Positions 12,901 to 28,400 of a DNA stretch of 64,000 nucleotides are shown here, one piece after another. Numbering within the stretch: the stretch's first letter is position 1; every line of letters begins with the position of its first letter. The stretch spans positions 111,975,121-112,039,120 of the forward strand of contig CM038222.1 in assembly GCA_021442155.1 (NCBI GenBank), written 5' to 3'. The position numbers and the translations under genes are program-made. The notes beneath the pieces were generated by a model. It had not been told where the DNA came from. It did no database searches and was given only the letters and a program-made list of their open reading frames with translations. Origin of the DNA: Cymbidium sinense (lineage: Eukaryota > Streptophyta > Magnoliopsida > Asparagales > Orchidaceae).

Positions 12901-15612
12901 TGAATAGTGATTACTTGGCCAATTGATCCCAAATTTGGTGGGTTAATTCCATGGGATGTCCTTTACATCCTATAATTTTCTTGGAATCTTTCTATGTATA
13001 CATATGCTTAACTAAAAATTGAAATCTTTCTTTTCTACCAAAACACATGCCTTAAGACTCATCAAGTTTGCCAAAAATATAAATATATTGTATGTATAAG
13101 TAAAAAATGAAAGCATATGCATGTTATTGATGTTGAAAAGGAATGATGTAATGTTACCCATGTGATAGTGATTCAATCTCATTACTCTGAAGATGTCCTT
13201 CATGTTTGAATAGGATTCTTTAAGATTAACCAAAACCTATGATTATTAAAAAAAACATTATTTACTAAAAGAAACCAAAAATCATAACAACATGCCTTTA
13301 GAAAATAACTTAAGGTAGGGATGAAGAGGGCATATATCCTCTCTTTATAATAATTAGATGCTAAGTAAATATTAAGGGAAACAAAAGAAACTATAAAATA
13401 AAATCCATTAATCTTTTTAATAATTTGAAGTGTAATCTCCCCTCATGTGTAACTTCAACATTCCAAAGCCTTTAAACAATCATATACCTAAAGCCTAGCT
13501 AAGATATACCACACCAAACCTTAGCACACATATTAGAATACTAAAACACCACTTTTAGCTCTAAGTTATGATGGTGTATGTTGTGATGTTATATTTTATT
13601 TTGTGATATAATATTTTAGACTAGATGTCTGAATTATTTATGCATAAACTGGATGTTAGGCTATTATTAGCCTAATGATATTTTATCTAGGGAATTATGC
13701 TAAAGGAGCAGCTAAAATAATGAATGATAAATAAAAATGCTCTTACTTGCATGTTGCTTATGCTCCTGAGCAAAATCCAATTAGGATAGGTGGGCTTGGT
13801 TACCCATGTGCAGGGTTTTAAGTCTAAGTATATGAAATATAATTGGTTGGTTTGAATGCTTATTTAGCTAACATATATTTTACAGGTGTAGTTAGATTTT
13901 ATTTCCATAAATATTTAATTTTGCAATAGGGATTATGATTAGTGCTATAGAGTTTAGGATGAGCAGTGGCTAGAAGGCAAAGACCTGGGAGTCCGTATGA
14001 AGCCTGGATTAAACCCAAATCAAAAGGAAGAAGAAATATGAAGAATGATGACCCCCATAGAACCTATTTAATTAAAATTGTAATATTTTTTTCTAATATG
14101 GGTTGTATAAGGGTAGAGCTTAGCTACCTAATTTCTTTCTTTTTTAGGGTGTATGGCAGTACCTGACTGCACCAGTCTTTTATTCTTTTATGAAATTTAT
14201 AAATTTTTTGATTATCATGTTTAGCTTGTGCAATAAAAATGACATGTTTTTCATAGGTTTCTTAAAACTTGACGATTGAATGTCGCTTGGATGTGGTAGG
14301 CTCTTTGAATAAAATTAGCTTTTCTATCATCACTAATAACTCATAACTAAATTCTAAAACAACTTATAACATCACTTTAAAGCCTATGTTTATAATCAAA
14401 ATAATTAAAATATTTAGCAACTCCATAGCTAAATGATGTACGTTATAACATCATACATAACATCTTATTTTGCATTTGAATAGGGGTCTCTTCTTGATAG
14501 AATGTGTTTGACCTTTGAGGGCATCCTTTTTAGTGGAGAACACTTCCTCTCACTGATTTAGCCCACAACCTTATTTTATCATACTTTTAGGCATAATTAT
14601 CCCAAGCCTTAGTCCAAATGATTGTGCCAAAATAATTTAAATGATTGTAAATTTTGCATTACTCTAATTCATATCTTCATGTCAGTCATGATCTAGTCTC
14701 TTAAGGAGTAAGGTTAGGACTCTAGTTTTCCTTTTTAGCTAAATAATAGCCTAACTATCTAGCATTTACATAAGATCAGCCAACATACTTTCAAAGCGTA
14801 GGAGGTGTTAGCTGACATCCACTCTAGGTAGTTGTAAGTTTGGAAGTCGGGATGGGTTTGTCCTCTCTTGTGAAGGTAAACCATGATGTCCCATTTTCTA
14901 ATTAGACTTAAGTCATGCTTTTAGCTTATGCTAAAGCATCTTAAATTTAGGTTTTGAGGCAATTTGTTTCCTTTAACCAACGAGTATAAGTCCTCACCTC
15001 TTAGGCATTTCCCCAATCTTGTATTGATGAACTATAAGCCCTAGTATTTTGATAAAATTTCAACTCAAATAAAAATAAACTCTCTCTTTCAAATATTTAA
15101 AGCCTCACTATAGGGTAGATTGGAGCACTTACTAAGTTTCCTAGTATCATGAGGGCTCCCTACTTATCTTCATTTTAAATCCGTAAATAAGTTTTTCTAC
15201 TAGAACTCTCCCACTTGGCTTTCATGAAAATCCAAACCTTTGATAATCTAGCTTTGAAATCTTTGAAGATATTAATTGACTACTTTAATCGAGAGTTTTC
15301 TTAAGGAATTCTTATTTCTTAGGATGTAATTAAGTATAGAAGCTAACCTCCATAAGGAACTTAAGAACCCGACATAAAATAAACCCTGATTTACTTTTCA
15401 ATGTAAAGTAGGGGAAAGATCTCTGGCATATATGAAGCCCCATCGGCCTTAGGAGTCATTGTTAGGTGATTAGGTCCATTGTAGGCTGATGTTTCCATCT
15501 TTTGAGATGATACATTATACCCTAATGTCATACCCAATCACTTCAATAAGTACCCCCCCCCCTTCCCAAGATCTATGTGGTATCCTAAATGACTCCAAAT
15601 TAAAACACCATA
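9991..15612. mobile_element. Giant solo-LTR-like unit, copy 1 (5.6 kb)
   Basis: The unit starts TGTTGACCTCACTTTT and ends AAAACACCATA. It is flanked by the 5-bp direct repeat ATACA (9,986-9,990 and 15,613-15,617) and splits an L1 LINE. The same start, internal order and end recur at 33,074-41,136, where a different 5-bp flank (CTAGC) is duplicated. Conserved blocks include the start, a G-poor word tract, a GCCATGTGG block near 12,697, a GTATAAGGGTAGAGCT block near 14,105 and a CAATCACTTCAATAAGTA block near 15,535. TG/CA-type ends plus 5-bp duplications indicate an LTR. The expected terminal A here reads TA, one change from CA. No gag or pol domain and no second copy of the start was found inside, so a solo LTR is the simplest reading. 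Confidence 0.7.
10160..11480. repeat. G-poor word tract of TTGACC/GGTCAA and CCAATT/AATTGG
   Basis: About 1.3 kb made largely of short recurring words (CAATT, AACCAA, TTGACC, GGTCAA, AATTTGG) in irregular order. The plus strand is strongly short of G. Several words are reverse complements of each other. The corresponding part of copy 2 is 33,260-35,250. There is no fixed period, so this is not a simple satellite, and no protein can be read through it. Confidence 0.5.
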
Positions 15613-15617
15613 ATACA

Positions 15618-18600
15618 ATACAAGATATGGTGGTGGAATGGCTGATCTAAAAATACAAAAGGAACAAACACAAAGGAATTAGAGAACTTAAACACATAAA
15701 TCCAAATGTTTCATCTTTCTTAGTAAGTAAATCTATAGATAGAATCTTAGCCAATTAGGATGACTATCTAGATAGGAATACTATTAGAGCCTCTAGGGGC
15801 TCTAAGTACTCCGAACATGTCTAATTTTCTCATATGGAACATTAGAGGAATTGCAGATTCTATATTTTTTTAGGCTTAAAAGCCTTATTAAGACACACAA
15901 ACTTCATACTTTTGTCATCATAGAACCACTCATACATCCACAAAGCTTTGACAAATTCAAAAGGAAATTCAACATTTTCACCATCAAACAAAACTGCAAT
16001 AATAAGATTTTGCTCTTCTGGAAAAAAAAGCTTTCCAAGTGGACCTCTTGATCAATTTATACATACACACATCAGTTGTAGTAACTATTTAATATATGCA
16101 ACTATTTTATATGTAACATGCACTAGGGAATCTAGAAGGAATGTATGGAATAATATTATTAGCATTGGACAAATGCTATCATCGAGACTAGTTGTTTGAT
16201 GGAGATTTCAACATGATCACCAATACACTAGAAAAAAAAAAGGAGGGAGAAAATCTAGTGAATCAATAATGAGGGAATTTACTGATTACATTGAGGATGC
16301 TTTACTTATTGACCCTAGTTTCATTGGAACTCCTTATACATGGAATAGGGGTAGGGTCTTCGAATGAATTGATTGCATTTTACTTAACTCCCACTATTTC
16401 ACCCTCTTTCAAAATGTTGTTATGAGACACTTAAACAGATCAAGCTTTGATCACTCTCCCTTGCTTTTATCTATTCACTAGATTCCTACTCCCTCTAAAC
16501 AAGCCTTTAGATTTTGGAACATGTGGACCCAACATAACCTCTTCACTAACTGCCTCTTGGAAGCTTAGAAATTAAATGTAACTGACCCATGGATCATGTT
16601 ATGGACTATTCATAGAAATGTAATCAAAGCATTGAAATAGTGGAATTGGAATGTGTTTAGAGATATTCATCATCATATTTGGATGCAAGAACACAAAGTC
16701 CTCCTTCTTGAAAGTAAGTGTATTGAAGACTCATCAATCCAAGCTGGTGAAGAGCTTAGAAAACCCAGAATTAATCTCAATCACTTAATTGATTTGGAAG
16801 AAGATTTTTTGGAACAAAAAAGCTACTATCACTAATCTTAGAGAAGGAGATAGGAATAATAAATAGTACCATGATAGCATTAAATAAAGGAGAGAATATA
16901 AAGCTATAACAAAGATCAAATTTAACAATCTTGGATGCAGACTAAGGAAGACATTGTTGAGTATGGGATTAATTACTTTAAGGCATTCTTCCAAGAACAA
17001 AGTGTGAATTTGAACCTATTCAATGGAGATTTACTTAATACAAACTAGCTGGATGTGAGCCAATTGGACCTAGCAGCTATTAAAGGAAATAATCCCAAAA
17101 GAGGATGCAATATGGGATTATTTCCTTTAATCGCTTTAAAGTTTCTAGACCTGATGGGTTCACAACCCACGTTTATCAACACTCATGGAAATGGATTAAG
17201 CTTGACATGATAGCAGCTATTCAAGCCTTCTTCATGGGAAAGGATATTCATATGTTTTTAGCACCTCCACCATCACACTCATTCCCAAGTCAAAAAATAA
17301 ATATAACTAGAAAGATTTCAGCTCCATTAGCCTCTCTTTTGTTACCAACAAAATCATTGCCAATAGATTACAACCATTCCTCCCTCAACTTATTCAACAA
17401 AGCCAAACAACTTTTGTAAAGGGTAGAACCATAGCTGAAAAAATTCTCTTGGCCCAAGAACTCTTGATTATCAAATTGGATATGAAGAAGGCATTTTACA
17501 CAATAAACTGGATTTTTATCATGGAAAACTTGCAAGCTAGGGGATTCAATGAAAATTTCTCCTCACCTATTAATAGGTTCCTCTCAAACAATTACATTTC
17601 TCTCTTTATCAAAGGAGAGGTGCATGGTTTCCTTAAAGCCTCTAGAGGCATCAAAAAAAGTGACTTCATATCTCTATCTATTTTCATTCTAACCTTTGAT
17701 TACCTTTCCAGAATGTTAGATGCAAATCATGCTTCATACAAGACAATCAAGTATCATTCCAAAAGAAAGATCAACATTTCTCATTTAGCTTTGTTGATGA
17801 ACTCCTCCTATTTTGTAATGGTTCTAAGAGTTCTATCAAATCAATCATGCATATAGTATACTCATTTGAAGCCATTTTTTTTTTTACTTTCAACAAAGAA
17901 AATTGCCTATTTATACCTAGAAAATTTTGCAAAATGGATCAGAATTGGATCAAAGATTACACTGGTTTCACTCCATCCCATCTTCTAATCAAGTATCTTG
18001 GGGTTAATGTTTATAAAGGGAAGAATAGAATTCATTATTTTGATGCAGTTACAAACTCTATCCAAAATAGACTTAACTCATGGCAAAACACATTCCTATC
18101 AACTAGTGGAAGAATTACATTATTATAAAGTATCCTATGCTCACTTCCCCTCTACTCAGTACAAATAATGACTATGCCATTGCAGACATAAAAAAAGATT
18201 GAGAGAATCTTTAATAGATTATTATGGAGTAGACACAAAAGCTCAATTCATTGGATTAGTTGTAAAAAGATGTGCAAGCCTACAAAAAAAAGGCCTGGGA
18301 TTTAGAATAATATTAGATTCCATTCATATTAACCAAATGAAACTTTGGTAAAGAGGGTATCAACTTTTCCAAGGATCATTAGTTTCATCATGGTTTGCTT
18401 TTAGCCTTTACTAACCATTTTATTCCTAATCAGGTTACTGTCTTTGAATTCTTGATGGATTATAAATGGGATATCCAAAAACTAAGATAATACCTAAATG
18501 AGGACAATATTCCAATTTTACCACAAAAAGCTGATAAATTATTGTTGAAGTGCAACAATGGTTAATCCACCTAGTCCAAAAGCCTATTCAATACTTTACA

Positions 18601-19716
18601 CTACTCTAACAGCAACATTGCTAAACAACCAACTTTCTAGAGTGCATCCATTAAGCATTCCATCTCCTTCCTTTGCTAGAATTTATGGCTTAGTCTTCTT
18701 TCTATTGATGATATTTTGAAGCTCAAAGGCCTCAAAAGTACTTCTATTTTCCATCTATGTATAGGAGATGAGGATAATATCAACCACCTTTTCATCACTT
18801 GTCTAATCAGTAAACATATTTGGGCTAATCCAGATTCCACATTTCAAAAACACCTACCAAAGGATGAGTCTCTACATGATTATTTAAAGACATGGTGTAA
18901 ATTTAAATCTCATAGAAAAGATCCTTTGTATGGCATACCACTTATTGCTTTATCCTTCAATTGGATGGCGAGAAATCTGAACAAGCATGAAGACTAATGG
19001 CTTGGATAGAATCAGATTATGATTTACAAATAGAATTATGTTGTCAAGCTTGAAAGCATCAATCTACTCAAATTTCCCTTATTGAATATGGCCCAACAAA
19101 GGCATCAAAACATCTCTTTAATGAGATGGAACAAGCCTGAAGAAGGGTGTATTAATGTAAATATTGATGGAAGCTTCAAATCTGAATCTACAATTGATGG
19201 TATTGGAAGAGTATTCAAAAATCATAAGGGACATTATATATTCAACTTTTCCATCCCTTGCTATCCAGCAAATGTATTTCATACTGAAGCCATTACATGT
19301 CTCACAGCCTTAAAACTTGTAACCTCCCTCCATCTCCATAACATTTGGATGGAAACGGATTCCTTAAATCTCTACAAATACATTACTCAGGAAGACCATC
19401 ATCCTTGGTATCTTACTTACATCATTAAAAGAATCACTCTATTGGCACATCATTGTTAGTTTTAAATCAGCCACATTCATAGAGAGGGAAACTAACTTGC
19501 TAATATTTTTGTTAAGAATGGGATCACAATTGGAGGGACCTATCTTATCATTAATCCTCTACCTCAAATACTTTCAATTCTTAAAGGTGATCCACTTGAC
19601 TTACCATAAATTAGATGTTTGTAATGGTCTTTATTTTTCTTCTTCCACAAATGTTTGTACTCTCAAGTTAATCTTATAGTGGAATTCTACCATTTAAAAC
19701 AAAAAAAAAAAAAAAC
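15618..19716 (+). mobile_element. L1-type LINE, ORF2 remnant with poly-A tail
   Basis: This is a degenerate L1 ORF2 in order. The endonuclease start is at about 15,825-16,480 (FLIWNIRGIADS; LLIDPSFIGTPYTWNRGRVF). Reverse transcriptase is at about 17,090-17,900 (IKLDMKKAFYTINWIFI). The catalytic box near 17,785-17,800 reads FVDE instead of the usual FADD. A zinc-finger/RT-linked segment follows at 18,716-18,860 (FHLCIGDEDNINHLFITC). An RNase H domain lies at 19,130-19,560 (INVNIDGSFKSE; METDSL; HREGN). A poly-A tail ends at about 19,712-19,716. Frameshifts and stops make it inactive. ORF1 lies across the giant LTR insertion at 8,746-9,990. A TGCCA-containing segment occurs at both outer edges but is not convincing as a target duplication. 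Confidence 0.9.
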
Positions 19717-21020
19717 TCTGCCACCAATACCTACTCAAACTGTACCTATAAGGATAGATAATTAAGATTTATACCCAAATCATATATAAAACCAACCACT
19801 TAGAAGACCACCGATTACTAGAAATGGAGGAAGAGGAGAAAATTATTTCAATACTACATAAGACTCTAATGATTTGTCTCAAAGAGTTAAAGTTGAAGCC
19901 CCAACTTATGATAGTGCACATGACTCAAATAAATTTCTTAATTGGATGATTACCAAAGGGTTATTTTTTCTAAAATAAAATTGATAGGACATGCTAAAAT
20001 TTATTGGGCAAATATTTTAGCTAAAGAATAAAGATTAGAAAGGACAAACCTCACTTGGATTAAAATGAATGAAATGTTAAATGCGAAGTATTATTCTAGG
20101 CATCATGATAAGAAACTACATATTCAATTATTAACTTTGAGATAGGATAACCTTCTTGTAACTAAATACTTGAATACTTTTGAAGATTTAGTTTTTAGAA
20201 CTGATTATACTGATAATGACTGACAATTAGCCAATAAATTTGTTATTGGACTTATGTCTATCACTAAAAATGAAGTTGAATTATTTGACCCATAATCTTT
20301 AGAGAACCTTTTATTATGCCTTATTGGTTGAAGAATAAAAGAAATCTACTTCCTTCTCTAAAACTAAAAGTCAAGTACCTTCCACTTCATCCCATAGATT
20401 TATTATTAGACACACCCATCCAATTGGCCCAACCCATATGTCTAAAACTCCCACTGAAGGGAGCTCTATGAACACCAGGGAAGTAATATGTTAAAATGTC
20501 ATAAAAAAGTCATATGAAAAATTAATGTAAGGCCCAAATTTTATTTATATAAGAAGTTGAAAATCCAATAAATTATAATCTAGAAGAATTTTATGATGAC
20601 ACCACATTATCTGATGAAAAATTGGAATTAATTGATGACCCTCAAGTTAATGTGATAAGGTGGTTTACTATAAATAAAAATGAGGTAGAAGATTAGAGAA
20701 GAAAGAATATTTTTAGCATGTATGTTTTATGAAATGAAAAGAGATATAGGTTAGTTATAGATGGAGGAAGTGATATGAATGTTATTTCAACACACACCTT
20801 AACTCAAGCTAACCTAAAATCTGAACCTCACCTGAGCCATTTCATGTTAGATGAGTAAATCATACATCACTTACCATCATCAATCGATGCTTAGTTCAAA
20901 TTAAAATTGGAAGCTATGAGGATCAAATTTGTTGTGATGTCCTCTCTATGGATATTGCACCATGGTTGTATGATATGAATGTTATTCACTATGGTATGGA
21001 AAATACTTATGTTTAATCTC
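19717..21020 (+). mobile_element. Ty3/gypsy gag-protease remnant
   Basis: Gag-like reading begins just after the L1 tail. About 19,890-20,330 matches retrotransposon gag (KLIGHAKIYWANILAKE; KMNEMLNAKYYSRHHDKKL; NTFEDLVFRTDY). A protease follows at about 20,740-21,010. Its active-site segment reads LVIDGGSDMNVIS near 20,755-20,790, then LNLKSEP-like and CDVLSMDIAPWLYDMNVIHYG-like stretches. This DGGS form is seen in some plant gypsy proteases. The frame has stops throughout. The RT domain is missing, because minus-strand RTE sequence begins at about 21,030. The start of the same gag probably lies at 8,546-8,745. Confidence 0.8.
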
Positions 21021-21029
21021 ACTTGCTAC

Positions 21030-22175
21030 ATTTTCTCACATAACATTAGCTTTCTTATAACTAACCCAAATCCTAAGGTCTTGTAGTTTACTCTTAAAAA
21101 TATTTTTATTAGTATTCTTTAAGTACCCCAATATAATCCTAGGATAATATTTTAATATATTTTTTTTCTTTCAAACTTTCATCTTAAAAGCTAAAACTAG
21201 TAGTCGATGTTAGGTACCTAAACTTTCACCCATAATGGCCTTATAATCTTTATAATCTAAATGATTTATTTTTAAAAGAAAATAATCAATCTATGTTTTT
21301 CTATGTTAATTATTATAAGTAATAATATGCTCATCCCTTTTCCTAAATAAAGTATTAGCAATTACAAAATCATAAGATAGTGAATAATTTAATATTGTTT
21401 TTTTCTTCTTTATTAGTCACTCCAAACTCATAGCCACCACTTTTAAATATTCTAGCATTATACCAACATGTCCATTTAAATCTTCTCCAATAAATACTCT
21501 TTCTTCATGAAATATTGTTTATATTAATCCCTCTAAGCCATTCCAATTTTCTTATTTTGAGAATTATCCAAACTAATTTTAGAAGGATAGACACTTATAA
21601 CATTAATAATCTTAGAATCAATAATAATCTTTAAAGCTATAATTCTATCTCTAATCTTATTAATTTTCATAATAATATCCTTTAAACTACTATTTATATA
21701 TCATACCTACACCATTTCTAGCTTGACTCTTACCTAAATACCAAAAGTTTAAAACCTAAGTTCTCAATTTCCTTAGCTTTCACCCCAACCCACTTAGTTT
21801 CTTGAATATATATAATATTTATCTTCCTATGAACCATAGTATTTATTAATTTTAGTAATTTACCCATAAGAGTACCTATATTTCAAGTTCATATCGTAAT
21901 TTTAGTTTTGTGGTCTATCTTCATTGCTCGCATCCAACTATAAAATGGAAACCTTTGCTTACTTAACACCACACTTGAGCATCGATGTAGTGACACTTTC
22001 ACTCTTTTCACTATATTTGGGCCATATAGTGTCACTTATAAGGAATGCCCTAGTATTAACATAATATATTAAAGAGTTTATGCCATGATTTTTTTGACAA
22101 GTTTTACACTGGTTGTCGACTATCTAAAGCAACCCTCAACCTTTCTCATTTAAAATTTGGGGCCAGGAAATGATA
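21030..22175 (-). mobile_element. RTE-type LINE fragment, 5' (endonuclease) part
   Basis: This segment aligns by eye with the 5' part of the RTE at 51,091-54,075. Shared landmarks include CTCTTAAAAATATTTTTATT (21,090), TTATCTTCCTATGAACCATA (21,820) and GTCGACTATCTA (22,115). It represents the endonuclease half only, read on the minus strand. LINEs usually lose the 5' end, so a copy keeping only the 5' end implies later deletion of its 3' half. It extends about 40 bp further 5' than the other copy. Confidence 0.7.
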
Positions 22176-22774
22176 GTTATCAAGTTTTAAATTATTATAA
22201 TTAAGATAAATTTATTCTATTAATTATATTATTAAAATTAGGTTATGATATTTTGCAACATGATTAATTCAACTTTTGAATTTTCTATAAATTGATGCTA
22301 TTAATGTTATAAGAAAAGAAGATAGATGATACAAGACTGTGCAAAATAATAGGATCAATTTTTATTAGTTTTAAAATGTCTTCATATTAATAAAATTACT
22401 AAGTTGGTATTTGTGATTAAGCATGATCATATATAAGATCGATGAGCATATAGTTCAATCAAAAACTTTTGAAATTTTTTTATTTTAGGGTATAATGAAA
22501 TATGATTATTTATGTTTATTTTCAATATTTTATTTATTCTTAATGCTCTTATGTGTGCACTAGTCATTTTGCAAACCTTAGTAATTAACAATATAATAAT
22601 GTAAGACTCAAGAAAAATAATAATGTTACTTTGAAGATTTTTTTTAAAAAAAATATTTCAGTATATATCAATATTTGAGTATAACAAAAAAGGGCTTATG
22701 AGACAAAATATTCAAAAAAAAAGGTAAGTTGATATTATCACTATGTATTAAAAAAAAGTATACTTATCTAGTAC
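22176..22774. other. No gene recognised
   Basis: AT-rich sequence without protein similarity or clear repeats, lying between two minus-strand LINE fragments. Confidence 0.5.
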
Positions 22775-23060
22775 CCTTTGCAGCATTAAAACATGCAATT
22801 TAGCTCCTTGTTTGGCAAGGTAATCCACAAGTTTATTTCCATCATTATAGATATGTGAAATTTATAGATCCAAATTTGCTATCCATATAGTAATTTGTTT
22901 GAGAAAGTTAATTAATTCCCAAGGTACTAAGCTACTATGGTTAAGAATCTTCACCAATTATAATAAATATGATTCAATCCAAAACTTCGAGACAATTACT
23001 ACCTTGGCAATCCTGACAACAATTAAATAGACAAACATCTCTGAGTGCATCTTTCATATT
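22775..23060 (-). mobile_element. L1-type LINE RNase H fragment
   Basis: The minus strand reads AKVVIVSKFWIESYLL, then SSLVPWELINFLKQITIW, then ISHIYNDGNKLVDYLAKQGA. These are the last two conserved segments of the RNase H domain at the end of plant L1 ORF2 (usual form HIYREGN..AD.LAK.GA). Only this 3' end is recognisable. It is opposite in orientation to the large L1 at 15.6-19.7 kb. Confidence 0.6.
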
Positions 23061-23294
23061 AATTAAAAATACATTTGCATTAGAAATTATGAGTTAGCAC
23101 ATAAATTGGCTAATGGGAAAGTTATCAGACTTAGGATCTGACCTATGATTATGACATATTTATTTTTATTATTAGTGAATACCTTAACAAATTAATAATA
23201 AATTAATATGTTATAATTGAACCCCATATGATCATGCTACAAATATCAAATAGTGCATAATATGTCATCTTAAAACATATATACAATCATTTTC

Positions 23295-23298
<4 letters not shown>

Positions 23299-23335
<37 letters not shown>
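23299..23335. repeat. (AT)n microsatellite
   Basis: Uninterrupted AT dinucleotides, about 18 units. Confidence 0.98.
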
Positions 23336-23340
<5 letters not shown>

Positions 23341-23399
23341 CAAATTTTACTTTGAAATTATTAAGCTAAGATGACATATACTTATCTAAATGAATTTTT

Positions 23400-24950
<1,551 letters not shown>

Positions 24951-25319
24951 GTTTTATTTTCTTTAGACTTCTGTTCACTAACTTATTTCACAAAAATTAT
25001 CTTATGAGAACATTTTGCACTCTTTTCATTCATTTGTTCATTTTATTTTTTTTTCTATTTTTTCTTTTTTCTCTCATTCTTTCCATCCTCATCCTCACCT
25101 TCTCATTTTTAGACAAGGGCGATGAAGTAATCATAGTGAAGAGGTTGTTTGAAAAGAGGGAAGATTTAAAATAAAACATGATGGATACATAAAAAAGTGG
25201 GAACTAATGCTCCTAGATGAATGTAAAAATTGTATTCTTAAATGAAATTATAGACTAAAATATTTATGTTAAATAATCCTTATATTTCAAAAATCTAGAT
25301 TTTCATGATCATTTATATA
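24951..25319. other. No gene recognised
   Basis: AT-rich DNA with a pyrimidine-rich run near 25,040-25,110. No coding or repeat assignment could be supported. Confidence 0.5.
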
Positions 25320-25457
25320 AATATAGGTATTTTATAGATTGATGTAACTTCTTAGAGTATACTATGATAGACTTATTGAATCTAAATTTGTATATGGAGA
25401 GATGCAAGACCTTACTTTAGCCATTTTAAATTAGGTGAGACAAAGCAACAAGAAAAT

Positions 25458-28400
25458 TGTTGACTTCATGAGCCCCATCTCATTTGAGATTGATTTTGAT
25501 GATAACAAATATATGTTCAAAAGCTACTAATTCATTTAAATTCAAGTGATGTAAGAAAATTTTTCAAATCCATATTCTTCAATCAATTCGAAAAGCTAAA
25601 GTTATTGGACTTGAACTAGTTGGGAATTTTCTAGGAATTACAATACTGAAATAAATAAAGAGCTCAATAAAATAAATTTAATGGTTTATTTATTTCACAA
25701 TATTTTATTTCAATTTAACCATATTTTTTAATATTAAAATTGTATTATTCTTTAATTATTCCTTGAATTATCCATTTTGGATTACATAAACTACGTACAT
25801 GAGTTTAAGTATCATTTAATGTTCTTTCAAGCAAGATAAATTAATTTCATAATCATTAAATCATTTTTATGCTTAATTACATTAATTATCCATTTATTTC
25901 TCACATGAGAATAAAGTTATTCAAGAATTATTCTAATTATCCTTTTCTCTCTCAAATCCTTTTATTTTCTCTCATGTCATTATTATCATCTAAATTGTGT
26001 TTTGGCCAAATTTTTTATAGATTTTTTATTAATAAATTATGTGAGATTTATTCAAACTATCTCCATAATGTTTCTTTCATTTATTGTTATTTTAAAAATT
26101 CATTTATTTAAAATTTTGAATTTAAATTACTTTAAATTTAAATTAAATATTCATTGACATTTCAATGCAAATTAGACTTATCCATTTATGATATAATTTG
26201 GCTGGCCCTACATTGATTTATTTCAGCTAACTTGAGTTTAATTTAATTAATTTAGGTTAATTCAAAATTAAATTCAAATCAACCTTGATTAATAACATTT
26301 CACTTTTTAATTAATCCTTTTTAAAAAAGTATTTTTGGCAGGCAATATTAAATAAATTTAAACTATTTTAAATTATATTCACTACTTAAAAATCATCTTA
26401 ATTACTCACTTAGATTTAAACTAATTGATTGCATTGATTTGAGATCATTCTAATTAAGGAATATATTATGGTCAAAAATCATATTAATTTTTTTGCATTT
26501 ATTTTATTTAGATTAATTAATCTTATTATCTCTTAAATCTTGCTCAAATTGATTCATCATATAGTCATCATATCATGCATTAAATTTAAATTGAATCCTT
26601 GCTTAGAAACTAGCTTGGGATATTATTTTCTAAGCAAATTAAAATAATTCCCTCTTGGATTGATTGTAATTCTTGAATTAAGCTTTATTTGTTAAATTTT
26701 ATTAATCCTTCTTATTCATTTTGGTTGAACAAACATGCTTATTGTCTGTTTCATTTTAAATTTTTTATCCATGTGTTGAATTATTTAAAATTCAAATTCC
26801 TTCCAAAACAATCTTTCTCTCGCTTTGTCATAATTGGCTGAAAATCCCTATTGCTTTGATTAGATTTTATTTGATTGGTATGATTGATTGTATTCTATCA
26901 TATCTCTCTCTCTCTCTATTTCTCTTTGGCTGAAATCCCCATCATAGGATTCTTCATTATTTGTTTGAAATCCTCTATTCAAAATTTGAATACTTTCTAT
27001 GCTTGAAATTCTCTTTCTTACCTTGGTCGATCCAATCTATTTTCTTTATTTCATTGGATTCAAAATTCAAATTACTACCTAATTAATCTTTCCTTCTCTT
27101 TTTTTCATGGCTAAAAATCATCAAAAATAAAACTCTTGTTAATTTGATTTGATTGGGTAATCAAAACCAAATTATTTTGTAAACAATTTTTCCCTCCAAC
27201 TACAGCATGCTTGGCCAACCCCTTTAGCCTCCCTTTTCTATTTAAAGTGCCTTAGACTTAGTGTTACCTTCTTTTCTTTTTAGCTCTTCTCCACTCTTGC
27301 CCGACCCCTTGCTACATCATTCTCTTGGAGATTTTTGTGACTCAAGTGCTACTACTCTTTCAACATCCTTCCTCCTCCCTTGGTTGAAAGCTTGTGTTGA
27401 ATATTACTTGGGAGATTTGAAGGATTAGTGGAAATACATCTTTGGCTAAAAGTTTGCTTAGTATTGTTAAGTTTCAAAGGTGCTTAGCTCTTCATCTTGC
27501 CTCATTTTTTCCTCTTGGCCAAAACATATAATCAAGGTATGCATGAAGAAAGTTAAGTATTGATTGAAGTTTTATCTTGGATGAATTCTTTGATTAGTTT
27601 GGATAAAGATTTGTGCTTGAAGTTCTCTTCCTCTCATCTTACTTTTATAAATATTTAAGTGGAAGATAGCTTTTTTTGTGTTTCAAACTACATACAAGTG
27701 ATTAGTTAGCTTATATTTACAAATTCTTTAATCACTTGCATACAATGTAGTTCTTGTGAAAAAGATCTTAAGTGAACTTATTTGATTTGGTTTTTCATAT
27801 AAACTTGCTAATTGTATAACACAATACTACACACATCATTTGTTTTGATCTATCATTCATATATTAAAATCATTATTGTGTGGTTCTTTCTTATATCATT
27901 TTAAATTGCTTTAATTTAAGCTTTCATTCATTTTAAAATAAATCAAGTTTCTTTAAATAATAAGTTTACAATCAACATTCCATACAAGCTCTTGCATTAT
28001 CTTTAAGAAGTGAGCTCTTTTTTATTATTATCTTGATATTATTTTAGATGGGTTGTGAGTGTAAAATATTTTTAAATTGAGAGTTAGATCTTTTGTATCT
28101 TTTCATTACTTCTCTTTCATTCTTTGTTTGGGTTGTACTTGCCATTGAAGGAAAGTACGGTGTTGGGTTGTACTTGCCTGTGTAGGAAAGTACGGTGTTG
28201 GATTAAACTTGCTCATGAAGGAGAGTATGAGAAATTTGGTGTAATCTCAACTTTTACATAGTGAATTTTTAGCATGGGTTGCTAGGCATGGATGTAGGCC
28301 AATTTTTGGGTTTGGTTGAGCCACATAAAAATCTATGTGTTCCTTATTTTACTTTTCTGAATCTTTACTTTTCTTTATTATGGTTTGTTATTATTGTGCT

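Noticed and set aside
9991..15612. Helitron interpretation of the large noncoding repeat
   Set aside because: Helitrons do not duplicate the target. Both copies have 5-bp duplications and TG/CA-type ends, so an LTR is favoured.
17105..18128. Several plus-strand frames that look like a host multi-exon gene
   Set aside because: They are pieces of the L1 reverse transcriptase, broken by frameshifts, with LINE motifs in the expected order and a poly-A tail downstream.
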